NCBI RefSeq assembly: GCF_031143425.1
Contig: NC_090448.1
Span: 334,564,177-334,628,176 of the forward strand
Length of the DNA stretch: 64,000 nucleotides
Source of the DNA: Pleurodeles waltl
Taxonomy: Eukaryota > Chordata > Amphibia > Caudata > Salamandridae
Direction of reading: 5' to 3'
Part shown: piece by piece, positions 1 to 10,606 of the stretch
How positions within the stretch are numbered: the stretch's first letter is position 1
Layout: every line of letters starts with the position of its first letter
Notes under the pieces: model-generated
Databases searched by the model: none
What the model was told of the DNA's origin: nothing
What the model saw: only the letters and a program-made list of their open reading frames with translations
Translations under genes and position numbers: made by a program

Positions 1-1335
1 TTGCCCCATTCATTACAAGGCATAACATAATTTAGCTAACTATCCACAGAGGGAGGTGGGCCATTAAACCAATACAAGGCAATCCTTCTTTTAAGTAACT
101 ATCATTTTATGGAACATTTTTCCCTGACTCCTTGGAGATCATATTGACAACTAAGTACAACAGCTCCAGCCACAAAGCCAGGCTAAATGTACAAAGTAAA
201 AGAGGCAACATATATTGACAAACTCTGGAAACCTGTACGAAGCTGTTGAGAAGTATAATACCACTGTGTGCAAGCTTAATATTTATTGTTCTAGGTTTAT
301 AGCATATCAAGACTACGCAAGTACAGTAACATTTGAGTAGGCTAACCCTCCCCTAACCACTACACACAATCTATTTTTGGAAATCCCTGTAATTAAAATT
401 TGAGTTCCCATTTTGTTAGTGTTATTACATCTGATTTAATCTGGAACGTAATCTTACCTAAAAAATAATCACTCAAGTGGCATAATTTCAGCTAATTTAT
501 CTTTTCCTTTTACTTGGCTGTCAGAGCCTAAAGTTTTATAAGGAGTCTCTCAAAGACAGATGCACCTGAGCTTCTTGCCATTTGTGTGTTCAGATCATAA
601 CAGCACGGGTGAACAACAATAAAGTGTACAATTTGCCTGCATCCTAGAAGTCTTCGCAACTTCAGATTTATATATCCACTGGGGACTGGCATCTTCTAAT
701 TAGCACTAGCTGATTGCTCTTGCACCAGTATTTGTCATTCAATCTGGAGCTTGGACAAACTGTGAAGAGCCGCAGGCCTTATCTAGGTTCTGAGCAAAGA
801 ACTATTACCTTCAGTACAAAAAGCCTGCCCAAATAATGGATAAAGTTCACAAACTATTGGTAGTACTTGATAGTCTAACAAGTCAAGTTATAATGTTTAC
901 TAGTGATAATGTTACTCTTCCTAGCCCTTTTGTCAGCTGGAGACTCTGGATCCACCTTTTGCTGGATTAGCCCAACAAAACATGATAGCAATCATAGAAA
1001 AGGCAAGGAATATTTGGATACTTGTAAAGTGCATTTCACTTTCAATCCACATTTCTCTGCCTCTGACTGTTCAAATATGAGATTTATAATTAATAATTCT
1101 GTTGGAATTGCATTACATCCTTAATGAATCAAAGGAGTCCTTTGTTGGACAACAACATATTCTTGAGTGCTTTCAAGTGCATGTTGTTTGTTCGACATGA
1201 CCAACATTATTCTGTTTAAGATGAGTTGCAGGAGTTTGGTCAAGGCTCCAGGAATTTACAAGCTTACATTACTAGCTTTAAGTCATTGGAAACTAAACCT
1301 GGTTGGACTAAGTCAACATTATTTGCCATTTTTTG
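1..1335. other. AT-rich non-coding DNA, no gene recognised
   Basis: I see no coding sequence, RNA gene or clear element boundary in this stretch. The short open frames are chance frames in AT-rich sequence without family motifs. The segment from about 405 to 830 resembles two other places in the window and is listed separately. Confidence 0.6.
405..830. repeat. Old dispersed repeat, uninterrupted copy
   Basis: The left part (about 405-570) resembles 7240-7395: both share GTTCCCA..TTGTTAG, TTATCTTTTCCTT and AGAGCCTAAAGTT in the same order. The right part (about 690-800) resembles 20285-20395: both share AGCTGATTG, TCAATCTGGAGCTTGG, CAGGCCTTATCT and AAAGAACTATTA. The two halves that are contiguous here therefore occur about 13 kb apart elsewhere, with the L1 plus Gypsy block between them. 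Identity is roughly 70-80% by eye. The family is not recognised; it could be an LTR or a SINE-like unit. Confidence 0.5.
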
Positions 1336-1570
1336 GAAAGGTCTTCAAATGAGCTACAAGAGGAGTTACCTTGGGTAGCCAAGCCCACCTCTGTTGCTTC
1401 TCCTTCTCCTCATACTTCTGAATCTTCAGGGGAAGAATCTATGCAGTTAGATCTCACTCAAACACCATTATCTCAGGAGAAAAGGTTTGGATTTGTGATA
1501 ATAATGTGGCTAGAACGGACATCTTTCTAATAACTGCCCTGTAAAGCCTTGGGAAACAAAAAAGCTTACA
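1336..1570 (+). pseudogene. Decayed Ty3/Gypsy gag remnant (nucleocapsid region)
   Basis: The translation from about 1333 carries a serine/proline-rich spacer, then ESMQLDLTQTPLSQEKR, which resembles the Gag segment just before the zinc knuckle in vertebrate Gypsy elements (the usual form is EPMQL followed by a basic L-x-x-EER stretch). After a frame change the continuation reads NCPVKPW near 1533-1555, like the end of a CCHC knuckle, but the first cysteines are not all preserved. Stops and frame changes show it is dead. It may belong to the same old insertion as the RT remnant at 4735-5895, since strand and order agree. Recognition rests on short motifs. Confidence 0.5.
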
Positions 1571-2053
1571 GTTTTTGGTTTTATAATTCTGTAAGCAATT
1601 TTGATCAATTCTCATGCCAGATGTATTTGTGTAGCTTCTGGAACATATATTGATGTAAATGTATTTTTTATTTATTTAGACACTTTACAAAGTGCAAACC
1701 GTCCCGTAACTGAGGGGGGAAACAAGTTGACTGAGATCCTTTATGACTGTAGAGGGGATTGCTTGGTTAAAATGTGAATATGGGTTTCAAATAAGCTATT
1801 ATCTTGTGGATCTCCTCTTCTTTTAAGGTTTTACCTAATTTTTAGTCTTAGTTGGCTAGTTGAAAGTTTGACTTGTGTCAGTCATTGTAATTTCTCGTTG
1901 GGAGGGGTGTATGTGGATACTCAGATCCCATCATTTCACAATCAGTGGAGACGGAATTTTTTAATTTTCATTACTTCCCCTCGAAAAAGGCAGAGAAAGC
2001 TTCATAGTTCTCCATGGAGGTCATCGGGGTCAGAGTGAGATTGGTGAACACTG
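1571..2053. other. Non-coding gap
   Basis: No gene, repeat end or RNA recognised. It could be more of the decayed Gypsy element between gag and pol, but I find no protease signature (D-S/T-G) in a sustained frame. Confidence 0.4.
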
Positions 2054-2271
2054 TGGGGGTCATTATGACCCCGGCGGTCGGTGTTAATGTGGCGGCAGTA
2101 CCGCCAACAGGCTGCCGGTACATACCGCCACATTATGACATTGGCGGGTTGGCTGAAGCTAATCCGTCAATATACCACACTGACTGCCATGGCAGTAGCA
2201 GCCGCCAGGCCGGAGATAACAATCTCCAACCCAGCGGCCGCTACTGTACTGCCGGCGGCATTTTGACCCTG

Positions 2272-2369
2272 CCTACCACCATGGTTTTCGTGGCGTTCAA
2301 TTAACGCCATGAAAACCATGGCGGTAGGCCCTACCAGTGACAGGAAATTCCTTCCCTGTCACTGGTAGG
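2272..2369. repeat. Two adjacent hairpins in the fold-back element
   Basis: Hairpin 1 pairs 2272-2297 with 2303-2328 around a 5-base loop. Hairpin 2 pairs 2330-2344 with 2355-2369 around a 10-base loop. Both arms carry the same CCTACC start, which suggests they arose from related inverted duplications inside the element. Confidence 0.85.
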
Positions 2370-2446
2370 AGGATGACCCACCCCCACCCAACACTGCCCA
2401 GACAACCCCCACCCCCCCTTCCACACTCCACCTTCCAATCTCCCCC

Positions 2447-2680
2447 ATGCACGCATACTTGCAGACACACACCATGCATTCACACACAGACATACATGCA
2501 TGCATCCATTCATTCACGCACACATCCGTACACACATTCATACTGACACGCAGACACGCATTCACATTTCCATTCATACACGCATTCTCACACATGCACA
2601 CACGCAAACAACACCACACACACAGTCACATTCACGCACACACTCACACATTCATGGAGACACACACCATACCCCTACCC
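2447..2680. repeat. CA-rich degenerate microsatellite
   Basis: Imperfect CACACA/CATTCA/CGCA tract. It opens all three plus-strand frames as His/Thr-rich strings, which are low-complexity artefacts and not proteins. Confidence 0.85.
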
Positions 2681-3019
2681 CCTCCCCTGTTGGAAACCTA
2701 ACCTACCTGCATCCAGGGGGTCTTACAGCAGGAAACGGGACGCTGCTACTGCCAGCAGAACACCGCCAGGCAGTATTATTTGACATAATACGACTAGCAG
2801 TGGTCTACTGGAGTGGAACTGATGGTGGTAGCAGTGCCACCTTAACACCATCCGCCCTTCTTGTGGCGGGAATCTGGCTGTGGTCATAATTTGGCGGATG
2901 GATGTTAGCCGCGGCAATGGTCTTTCAGCGGCTGTCGCCGGGGAGGTAGGCGGCATTTACCGCCATTGTGATAATTAGGGCATGTATGTTTGACAATTTT
3001 GAAAAGTTTACTTGACTGT

Positions 3020-3910
3020 ATTTTGGCTACATCTATTTGGGATGTGAAGAATGATGTTTGGCATTCATTGTGATCTTTGTGTAGGTGTGTACTATCTCCT
3101 TTAGCTGTTTTAGATGCATTGAGGAGGGTTCGAGCCTCCATAATCTCTCTGCAAGGCTGAGTCTCCTTCTTGGTTTGTTTAAGTTTTTGTTTAACCTGAG
3201 GTGGAATAACTTGTTTTTGTGCCTTCTAAGGCACAGTGGGGCTACTGCCTTTATTATGTCTGTCATTGTATGGTTGTTGTTCTCTCTTATCACTTCTACA
3301 CCCCTAAATTCACTTATGGATGAAAGGTTCCTCTGGCAAAGAAACAAAAGATCCTCCTTATTCATGTTCATCTCTTACCCAGTGTTTGATCCCTTGGCCT
3401 CTTGCCTTCTGTCTACATGTAGTGATGATATGATTTGGTAATGGTATGACCAGACAATTGGGTTGATTGAATGAACTTGTATCACTCCATCCTTCAATAT
3501 GATTAGATTAAGCATGGCTACTTTGGCATATGTCAGGCTTGCACAAGATTTGATAGGTGAGGACGTTTTGTAGCTTTGAAACTTGTATGACATCCTCGTT
3601 ATGGCAGCGGAGGTTGAAATCTTCTAGAAAGATAGGGTTCAGGCGTAATAGGAAGTGTAAAGTAATCATTCTATTTGTTGTTTGAGGAATAGCTAATTAA
3701 GGGATTAATGTGATGTGTGTTTCCCCTTACCCTGCCACTGCAGACAAGCTAGACGTTTGATTGTGTAGTTGTGGAGTACTATGATATCCAGGAAGGGGGT
3801 GGATGATTGATTTAACCATGTTTTGGTCTGGAATATCACACCATTATCAGTATAAAAGATGCCTTCGGTTTGATCACCTGTCTCCAGTTGTATAACATGC
3901 ACTTCAGTGC
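3020..3910 (-). pseudogene. CR1/L2-like LINE ORF2 remnant (endonuclease to pre-RT linker)
   Basis: Read on the minus strand, the segment near 3705-3902 carries TKTWLNQSSTP followed by a Y-T-x-x-R stretch, matching the TETWL..SS.P..PGY region of CR1/L2 endonucleases. Downstream (about 3375-3590) comes an endonuclease-end-like region, and then at 3033-3371 a basic segment with AERLWR and HLKQLKEIVHTY, like the charged linker between endonuclease and RT. Several stops and frame changes show decay, and the RT itself is not seen. Plus-strand open frames here are shadows. CR1 and L2 cannot be separated from this fragment. Confidence 0.5.
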
Positions 3911-4734
3911 CACTTCTGGCTCCCAGGGCTTGTTCACACGGTCAGGGAGAGATATAGAAATCAGGTTTGCAAGTTTTACATTCTGAACTTTGAATTGTGT
4001 GTTCTTTGTATGTTGGTGCTAGCCATGATCAGTATGTCATAGGTGGGTAATGTATGGATCTGCAAGACATCCTGTGGCAGCAGGGCTTCAATGTCTACTG
4101 TGGATAGCTCTCTGGAGTGATATCTTTGGATGGTGGTATCGATCTGGCAGGCCATGGTTCAGTGGTAAAGCTTTGTTGTGTGTGGGAATGTCCTTTGTAA
4201 ATGGGTTATTACACATGCTTCATGCACTTCTTTTATATTTTAATGCTAGACAGGACACATTCAGGTTAGATGTAATGTTGTTAACGCCTTGCTAAGATTG
4301 TCAATTTTGTGCTCTAGCCAGTTTAAGTAGTGGTGCCATTGTGCGGTAGAATGAACAATATTGCAATATCCAAAGAAGAAAGGCTGTTAGTTGTGGAAAC
4401 CGTAGACCAACAGGACCAGTGGATGAACAGACACTGTCCGTTCATCTAATTTTTAGACACTGTGATTTATTAGTATTCATTCTCCTTGCAACACCTAGAT
4501 ATCCAGTAATACTAGGGATGAAATGGTTATCTTGACATAAAAATATATTAATTGGGGTACACAGATGTTGTTTTTAGGTTTGGATTTTTTTCACTTTTGG
4601 GGGTCTTAGGGTTGAAAGCTTTCATTGTTTACATTATTTACATGATGAAGAATTTGATCAGACCATAACTCAATCTGTACCTATGACAAATTTGCAAGGT
4701 ATGGTATTGTAGTTGCATTCATGAACTATTCAAT
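3911..4734. other. Non-coding, nothing recognised
   Basis: AT-rich sequence with only chance short frames. The first 400 bases could be the 5' part of the same CR1/L2-like fragment on the minus strand, but no motif supports this. Confidence 0.4.
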
Positions 4735-5895
4735 GTGTTTTCTGAAACAGAGAATATAGTCTTACCTCTACACAGAAATTTTGATTGTGCAACTGATTTA
4801 GCACACAATGCAACAATACAATGCGGAAAAATATATTCCCTGTCTTTGACTGCATCTAATGCCCTGCAGGAATATCTAGACAAGAATTTACCAAATGGCC
4901 AAAAGTATAATCCATATCACCTGCAGAAGCTTTGTTATTCTTTGTTCTCAAGAAGAACACTAAATAAATGAATCCTAGTATAAACTATAGAGGACTCCAC
5001 CAGATAATAATAAAGTGCTGTTTTTCACTTCTTTTGATTTTTGATATTCTTGACGTTTGACGCGGACTGAGCAACCAAGAGTTTTACCAAATTTATTCAC
5101 AACACTCAGCCAATCATCTCATTACAACCAGGAAAGATATAAGAACACATTTTTAGACTATAGAGTAATGCCGTATGGTCTGTGAAACCACTCCAACCAT
5201 TTTCCAAAGATTCATTGAGTCAACATTCTCTTATATACTATGCAACACAATGATAATCTAACTGTATATATTAATATTTACAAAAGAGCCAGGGCTACAG
5301 CAACATGAGTTACAAGTCAAAGACGTCACACATCATATTTAGGAGAATCATTGATTCTCTGATCAAAAGTGTGTTGAATAGTTGGCTATGAATGATGCAA
5401 AGTTTACTACTATTTTAAACTGAAAAATCAACCTACAATAAAAGAAAGAGTTTGGTTGCTCTAGCAAAATAGCGATTCTAAATCCAATAACAGATCTATT
5501 AAAGAAAGGGAAAACCTTCCAATCGACAGAAGATGCTTCTTTAGTCTTCTCTGAATTAAAGACTAACAAAAGCTCCAAACCAATTGTCACCCTATACTTC
5601 AAAGCCATTTACTCTAGAAACAGATGTCTCAGATTACGTGGTTCAATCAATTTTTCTTCGAAGAAACAAGAATAAAGAACATCCAATAGCATTCTACTAA
5701 TGCAAATTAATGCAAATTAAATCAGAGTTCAACAATTTAGCTCTTGAGAACGTTATTGGACATAAAAGCAGCCTCTAAGGAATGGCATCATTTTATCTTG
5801 GAAGCTCTACATCCAGTCACTGTAAGAACAGATCGTCATAAATTGAAAGTACTGCAACAGGCACAAAGGGATATTCACAAAGGTAACTTACCCTT
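4735..5895 (+). pseudogene. Decayed Ty3/Gypsy reverse transcriptase-RNase H remnant
   Basis: The first frame (4735-4968) reads LPLHRNFDCATDL, then GKIYSLS and ALQEYLDKNL, the pre-RT region of sushi/chromovirus-type Gypsy pol. After frame breaks come YRGL (RT fingers), a region like the YRVMPFGL segment at about 5165-5190, LLKKGKTFQ.TEDA at about 5500 (RT/RNase H connection), and LDIKAASKEWHHFILEALHP plus VRTDRHKL at about 5760-5860 (RNase H). The domain order is right and the spacing slightly short. At least six stops or frame changes make it a pseudogene. The catalytic YLDD box is not readable. Confidence 0.72.
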
Positions 5896-6210
5896 GTAAG
5901 TTACACATGGACTCTTACACATTTGAGTAACGTTACTACCTTTGGCTCCTCACAATTTATGATTGTATACTCAAAAATGCAGACTTGCAACTCTCCACCC
6001 TCTGAAACAGGAGGTGGAGACAAGTGTAAGTTATATTGCCAAAAAGGAGCAGCGGTAGGTCCAACACCACACATGACCAGCCATTGATACTGCAACACTC
6101 TCCCACAGAAAGTAATGAAAACAGGGACTGCAAATATAACCAACAATCAAAAATGTTAAATGAAATGTATTTACTTCAACTTAAAACAAAACAAAAAAAG
6201 TATGTGTGTA

Positions 6211-6212
<2 letters not shown>
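5896..6212. other. Non-coding gap after the Gypsy remnant
   Basis: Contains a short inverted motif, GTAACTTACCCTTGTAAGTTAC (about 5883-5904), and A-rich sequence. Nothing coding was recognised. Confidence 0.4.

Positions 6213-6247
<35 letters not shown>
6213..6247. repeat. (TA)n microsatellite
   Basis: An uninterrupted run of about 17 TA units next to an A-rich tract. It produces the Tyr/Ile repeat at the end of a chance open frame. Confidence 0.95.
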
Positions 6248-6249
<2 letters not shown>

Positions 6250-7239
6250 AATTAATTTAATGGTAAAAAAAGAAAAATATTAAAACAATATTTTAATAAC
6301 TTTTTTTACATTTAAAAATACACGTTGCTTTAGTTTTTAAATAATACTTCAGATGTTTTTTTTTAATGAATGTAAAGCATTATGTTAATTTAATCCAAAG
6401 TTAAGTATATTTTTAATTTGTTTAACATTCAAATTAAAAACATTAAATTAATTTACATTATTATTTAACATAAAAATATGTTTACATTTTTTTTATGTTT
6501 AGTATTCTCCTACTTTGCTCTATATTTTACCAAAGGGCGATCTATGGTTTGTAAACACCACACAAACAAACTGGAAATCTTTGTTGCCATGAGCAGAATT
6601 TGCATACCGTAACACTAAACGTTACTTTACAGGATGCTATCCATTACTTATTAATTATGGGTACTATTCTTGACCTACTCTTTATTACCATGTTCTGACA
6701 CACCCGTTCCAGCAGTATTAGACCATCTTAAAATTAAAATAAATGTTGAAACAGTCTTGTGCCTAACTTGAAAAATAGTCAAGAAAAGCTGACACATGCA
6801 CTTACGTAAGACTGGAGATACAGTTTGGCTTTCATCCATTCACTTAACAACTAGAACTTTCAGCCCTAAATTATCTCTGTGATACATTGGACCCTTCACC
6901 ATAAAATTAATTATAAATCCAGTCATTGTGTGACTGAAATTACTGACAACCTGACAAAATAATTTTCATTTATATTTATTAAAATCCACTCATTCTGCAT
7001 ATTTAAGTACAGCACCTGTTCATCCCGAGTGTATTCAGATTGATGGGAATGAAGAATTTATTGACATTGAAGAATTGTTCAGGTGAAACCCCAGTTCTTC
7101 ATTGATGAGTAATGTTATCTACCAAGTGATTGGTCCTGGGAACTGGTCTCTTAAATTCATACTCCTCATTTAATAAAGACATGTAAGTGCTTATACCCAG
7201 ATAAACGGAGCCTTTCTGGGGGCGTGGGGAGGGTGTGAG
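6248..7239. other. Very AT-rich non-coding DNA
   Basis: Homopolymeric A/T stretches dominate to about 6500. I find no gene, no long repeat and no element terminus. Confidence 0.5.
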
Positions 7240-7395
7240 CAAAGTCTGGGTTCCCACCTTGTTAGCATATTTTTATATTTAATCTAAAACTGAATCTAAC
7301 CTGAAAATTAATATTGCAAGTGACATTTTCTCTGCAATTTTATCTTTTCCTTCTACTCCTCTCTCAGAGCCTAAAGTTATGTAGAGTCTCTCTGG
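7240..7395. repeat. Old dispersed repeat, left half
   Basis: Resembles 405-570 in order and spacing (GTTCCCA, TTGTTAG, TTATCTTTTCCTTCTACT, AGAGCCTAAAGTTA). Similarity stops abruptly at about 7392, where the GC-rich sequence leading into the L1 begins. The missing right half resembles 20285-20395. Confidence 0.5.
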
Positions 7396-8183
7396 GGCGT
7401 GGCCAATGCTAGGACCCATGTAGACATGCCCTTGCTGACCTCCACAGGCTAGTGGGCTCTCACTGCCCTTCCCTGGCAAAATCATCCCAATGAATCACCA
7501 AAGATAGAGAGAGGCAGCATGAAGCAGTCCAGCACAGGATATGTGCAGCAAAACTAGCCATGGAGTCACTGAAAGGAGTAGCCAGGGCTCAGGATCGCCC
7601 CCCCCCCAACACCTGTGTTTCAAAATGGCCACTGTGGCTGCTGCAAACGTGTGCAGGCCCCAGCAGAGTTGCAGTCAGGGAGCTGGGGAGTAAGCTGAGC
7701 GAGTGGCTCGAGAGCCCCTTATGAGGCTGGCCTTGGGAGCTTGGCATGGGCCGAAAAGCAGCAGCAGGCACTCCGGAGTGTTCAGGACTGAGCCCACCCA
7801 CAGGAGCACTGGGATGAATGAGACTCCCTGCGCTGCGGCCAAATGCACAGATAGAGTCGACCCATGCTGAGCCCAGCAGGCTATGTCAACTGCTGTGAGT
7901 GATCCTCCTTGACAGTGACCCCCTGGCCCTTGAATTGCATAACAACCAATCACAAGGACAAGAAGAGGCAGAGAATGTGTGGAAGGGAGGGGTGAATCAA
8001 TGCGCTGGGACTGAGCAATGAAAGCCATGGACTGTTGACTATGTGTAAGAAACAGGAAAGGGATTATTGGTGCGGCTAGAGAAATTGTGCCAGAGTGACT
8101 CTACCCCTAACACAGTTAGTTAGACCTTGTGGTGCTCCAGATGGAGGGCACTTCCTGCCCCTGACCCATTATAGCAGGTCCAA

Positions 8184-8790
8184 ATGGCAAAGGCTCATTC
8201 AGGGCCTGGGGCAACTATTCCATTAATGACCCCTTACAGACCAAGAGATCTGTGCCAGTGGCCCAAATACTGCCTGCAGGTGGTGGCAGCCTTCAAGGAA
8301 GAAATGTATCTGCTGTATCAAGATTTCGTGAAAGGACTGGACACAAGAATAGACCACCTGGAAGTGTAGATGGCAGAGGAAGACCATGAGAGGGACGAGT
8401 TGGGAGCACAGGTTGATGAAATCGAAAAAGAGGGGGCACTGGATCATGGACAATGTCGAGGATGACAAAAACTGCTCCATACACAGTAACATACATATTA
8501 GGGGCATCCCAGACACTGTACCTGACTCGGAGCTTCCACAATATGTCCAAGACCTGTTTAGCTCTCTACTACTGGAAACTGAAGGCACATTGATAGAGCT
8601 GGATCTGACCCACAGGGTTTACAATGTACATCAAATGGCGAACAAGTTGATGCCGGATGTCCTGACCAGGGTTCAGGGGGAAAGAGAAGATCATGAAAGC
8701 AGCCAGACAGATGTGCCCACTAGTTTTCCGAGGTTTGACCCTGGCACTGTTCCAAGATGTCTGCACCCTGACTCTGGCTAAACGGAAATC
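8184..8790 (+). pseudogene. L1 ORF1 (RNA-binding protein) pseudogene
   Basis: L1 ORF1 proteins trimerise through a coiled coil and bind RNA through an RRM plus a C-terminal domain. The first frame (8184-8366) gives a short coiled-coil-like stretch with LYQDFVKGLDTRIDHLEV, then stops. The next frame (8386-8778) contains NIHIRGIPDTVPDSEL, YVQDLFSSLL and DLTHRVYN, matching the RRM pattern N-x-R-I-x-G-I-P-E-x-V and the D-R-x-H-R-x segment. The C-terminal domain is frameshifted after about 8700. Minus-strand frames here are shadows. Confidence 0.75.
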
Positions 8791-9399
8791 CCTGAAATAG
8801 CCACCGACTATCTTAGAACCCACAAAATTCCATTCTGTCGGGGGTTCCCAACACGCTTGCTGTTTTGATACAAGAAGAAGCCAGCCGTGATCACCATGCG
8901 GACAATTGAGCTGTTTTGGCTGGAAGACGATTGACATCCCACAGAGGAGGAGGTGGGGAGGATTCTCATTCCCAACTTACCTGACCTACTGCAAACTGAG
9001 AGGCCTTAGGCTAAGCCTCAGCATCTGTGTCGAACGTCTTGCGCCGCATGATGCAGTATCTGTTTATAGAGGGCACATGAATTTTATAGCGATAAATGCT
9101 TTCGTAAGGCCTGCCGAGGTGGGAGTCAGCGATGATGTGCTGACCTACCAGGCCCAAGGAGCTGAACCTACCACTAGCTTGCTGAATGTCTATTGCTTGT
9201 TTTTTTAATTGGTTACACAGAGTTTGATGATTGCATGTATATTGTATTTTCCCAAGGGCTGGATAGAGATACATTCACCTGTAATTCAGCACGGAGGAAG
9301 AATTCAGTAGACAGCCACCCCCACCAACCGTAGAGGGACGACAAACTGAGATGCCAATCCCCCTACTAGCCACACCTGAGAATGACTCCCAAGGAGGCT

Positions 9400-9667
9400 G
9401 ACACTGGTGATCCTAGATGTGCAGGGCCTAAACTCCCCAGTAAAGGAAGTGGTTGTTGCACTGGCTCTCCTTGAAGAGGATAGACATCACTCTCCTACTC
9501 GAGATCCACCACATGGCCATAGGTACAAAACAATGCACATCAAGATACTTTCCATAACTATACCATTTTTCTGCCACAACAAAAACAAAGGGAGTGGAAA
9601 TCCTCTCAGGAGCAGAGGTGCCCTTTCGGCTTAGCTCTTTACATAGAGACTGGGAAGGGAGGGTGAT
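9400..9667 (+). pseudogene. L1 ORF2 endonuclease, N-terminal piece
   Basis: Begins VQGLNSPVKEV (the N-V-R-G-L-N-S-P motif of L1 endonuclease, with the catalytic-site Asn present). After a frame change it continues THHMAIGTKQCTSRYF, TKTKGVEIL and then DWEGRVI just before 9668. The same frame resumes after the Gypsy element as LIKGA and GDFN. Removing the Gypsy element and one GTGAT copy gives a continuous endonuclease reading across the join. It was already frameshifted before or independently of the insertion. Confidence 0.78.
9663..9667. repeat. Target-site duplication GTGAT, left copy
   Basis: GTGAT immediately precedes the left LTR (TGTAAACAG) and recurs immediately after the right LTR at 15838-15842. 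Five base pairs is a normal duplication size for Ty3/Gypsy integrases. Confidence 0.95.
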
Positions 9668-10606
9668 TGTAAACAGTCCCCACAGTATAGACACTCAGGA
9701 GAGGTAAATTTGGGTTTTTGAGGTAAGTATTTATTAGTAATTTGAAATAAGAATTGATGAAAAGTCAGTACGACGTTTAGCGCCAGTTTCTTCTCTGGAG
9801 TGGTGAATATCTTCCTTCTAATCTGTGTCCCTTTTCTTCCTTTTCTCTAGGTGGCGTACCGGATCGTCCTCGTCAGGTCCCGGATGTGACATATAAGAAA
9901 AAGGGAACACATACCGCTGGTGAGTGGAACGGACGCCTTATACCATGTCTTCTACTTATATGTTTTGCTGGGAAAAGGTTTAAGGAGGGGGGGGGTTTTA
10001 TGTGTGATATAGGTGCCAGTGAGGACTTCAGGGCTTGTGTATATTCCGTACTTTACCCTTTTGTGCTCTCCCGGTGCTCTCTAAAGTGCCCTTCTCTCCT
10101 CCCTCCCCTCACCCTGCCTTCCTCCCTTCCCCAGCGTTTCTCCCCTTTTATTGTGCCCCTCGGTTTGTCCAGAAGGACCGTACCTTGTAGAGCCACGACC
10201 CTCCAGGGTCGTGGCTGGCTCTGTGGAGGTCCTCTCGTCGGTCTGGGCTGGTCTCCCCTGCTTCCGGTCGGGCGCTGTTCCTCTGGGTTCGGGTTCCGCC
10301 GCTTCCAGGCCACTGGGGTCCTCCTCCGATGTCCTTGTCGCCGTCTCTCTCTTCCTCCTTCGGTTCGCCGCTGCCGCCGCCGTTCTCCTTCCTCTCTCCC
10401 TTCCCGGCTCTCTCCCTCTCGACCGGAGCTTCCGTCTTTTGGCCGCCTGGTGGCCAATCCGGAGCCTCCTCGTCACCGGAGGTTGCCGAGGCAACGTCAG
10501 GACGCTGGCCTCGTTGCGGACGCGTTTCCAGGGGAACCTGGGAACGCGGCCGTAGCGGTTCCGTTTCTGCCGGTTCCCCGCTGTTGCCCGGGGCGGCCCG
10601 GTCACA
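9668..10606 (-). repeat. 3' LTR of the Gmr1-type element
   Basis: 939 bp, starts TGTAAACAGT and ends GGTCACA (TG...CA). It matches 14899-15837 throughout; the one difference I found is T at about 9948 versus C at about 15179. Read in sense (minus) orientation the first part is GC-rich (U3-like) and the last part AT-rich. A CAATAAAAGG motif (10144-10155, minus strand) could be the TATA-like or polyadenylation signal. The gag-pol frame ends on the TAA inside this motif. Confidence 0.95.

Larger units (their letters stand above)
2054..2982. mobile_element. Non-autonomous fold-back DNA element with internal hairpins
   Basis: The left end reads GGGGGTCATTATGACCCC and continues GGCGGTCGG; the right end, reverse-complemented, reads TGCCCTAATTATCACAATGG then CGGT. 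These form imperfect terminal inverted repeats rich in GGCGGT/ACCGCC. Two strong hairpins lie side by side: arms 2272-2297 and 2303-2328 (26 bp, two mismatches) and arms 2330-2344 and 2355-2369 (15 bp, perfect). A CA-rich tract follows (about 2447-2680). No transposase is encoded, so this looks like a MITE or fold-back element. The superfamily is not assigned and no convincing target duplication was found. Confidence 0.65.
7396..9667 (+). mobile_element. Degraded L1 LINE, 5' part (upstream of the Gypsy insertion)
   Basis: GC-richer leader (about 7396-8180), then a broken ORF1 and the start of ORF2. The endonuclease frame is interrupted at 9667 by the Gypsy element and resumes at 15838, so 7396-9667 and 15838 to about 19200 are one L1 on the plus strand. 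The 5' boundary is placed where similarity to the older host repeat stops; no target duplication or poly-A tail was identified. Confidence 0.7.

Noticed and set aside
2337..2889. Long His/Thr-rich and Cys/Met-rich open frames on both strands
   Set aside because: They come from the CA-rich low-complexity tract; all frames are open there and no domain is present.
3085..3441. 118-codon plus-strand hydrophobic frame that looks like a membrane protein
   Set aside because: It is the antisense of the CR1/L2-like fragment; hydrophobicity reflects T-rich codons.
1..7239. Host gene exons
   Set aside because: No frame shows domain homology with splice-site-flanked structure; recognisable pieces all belong to retroelements.
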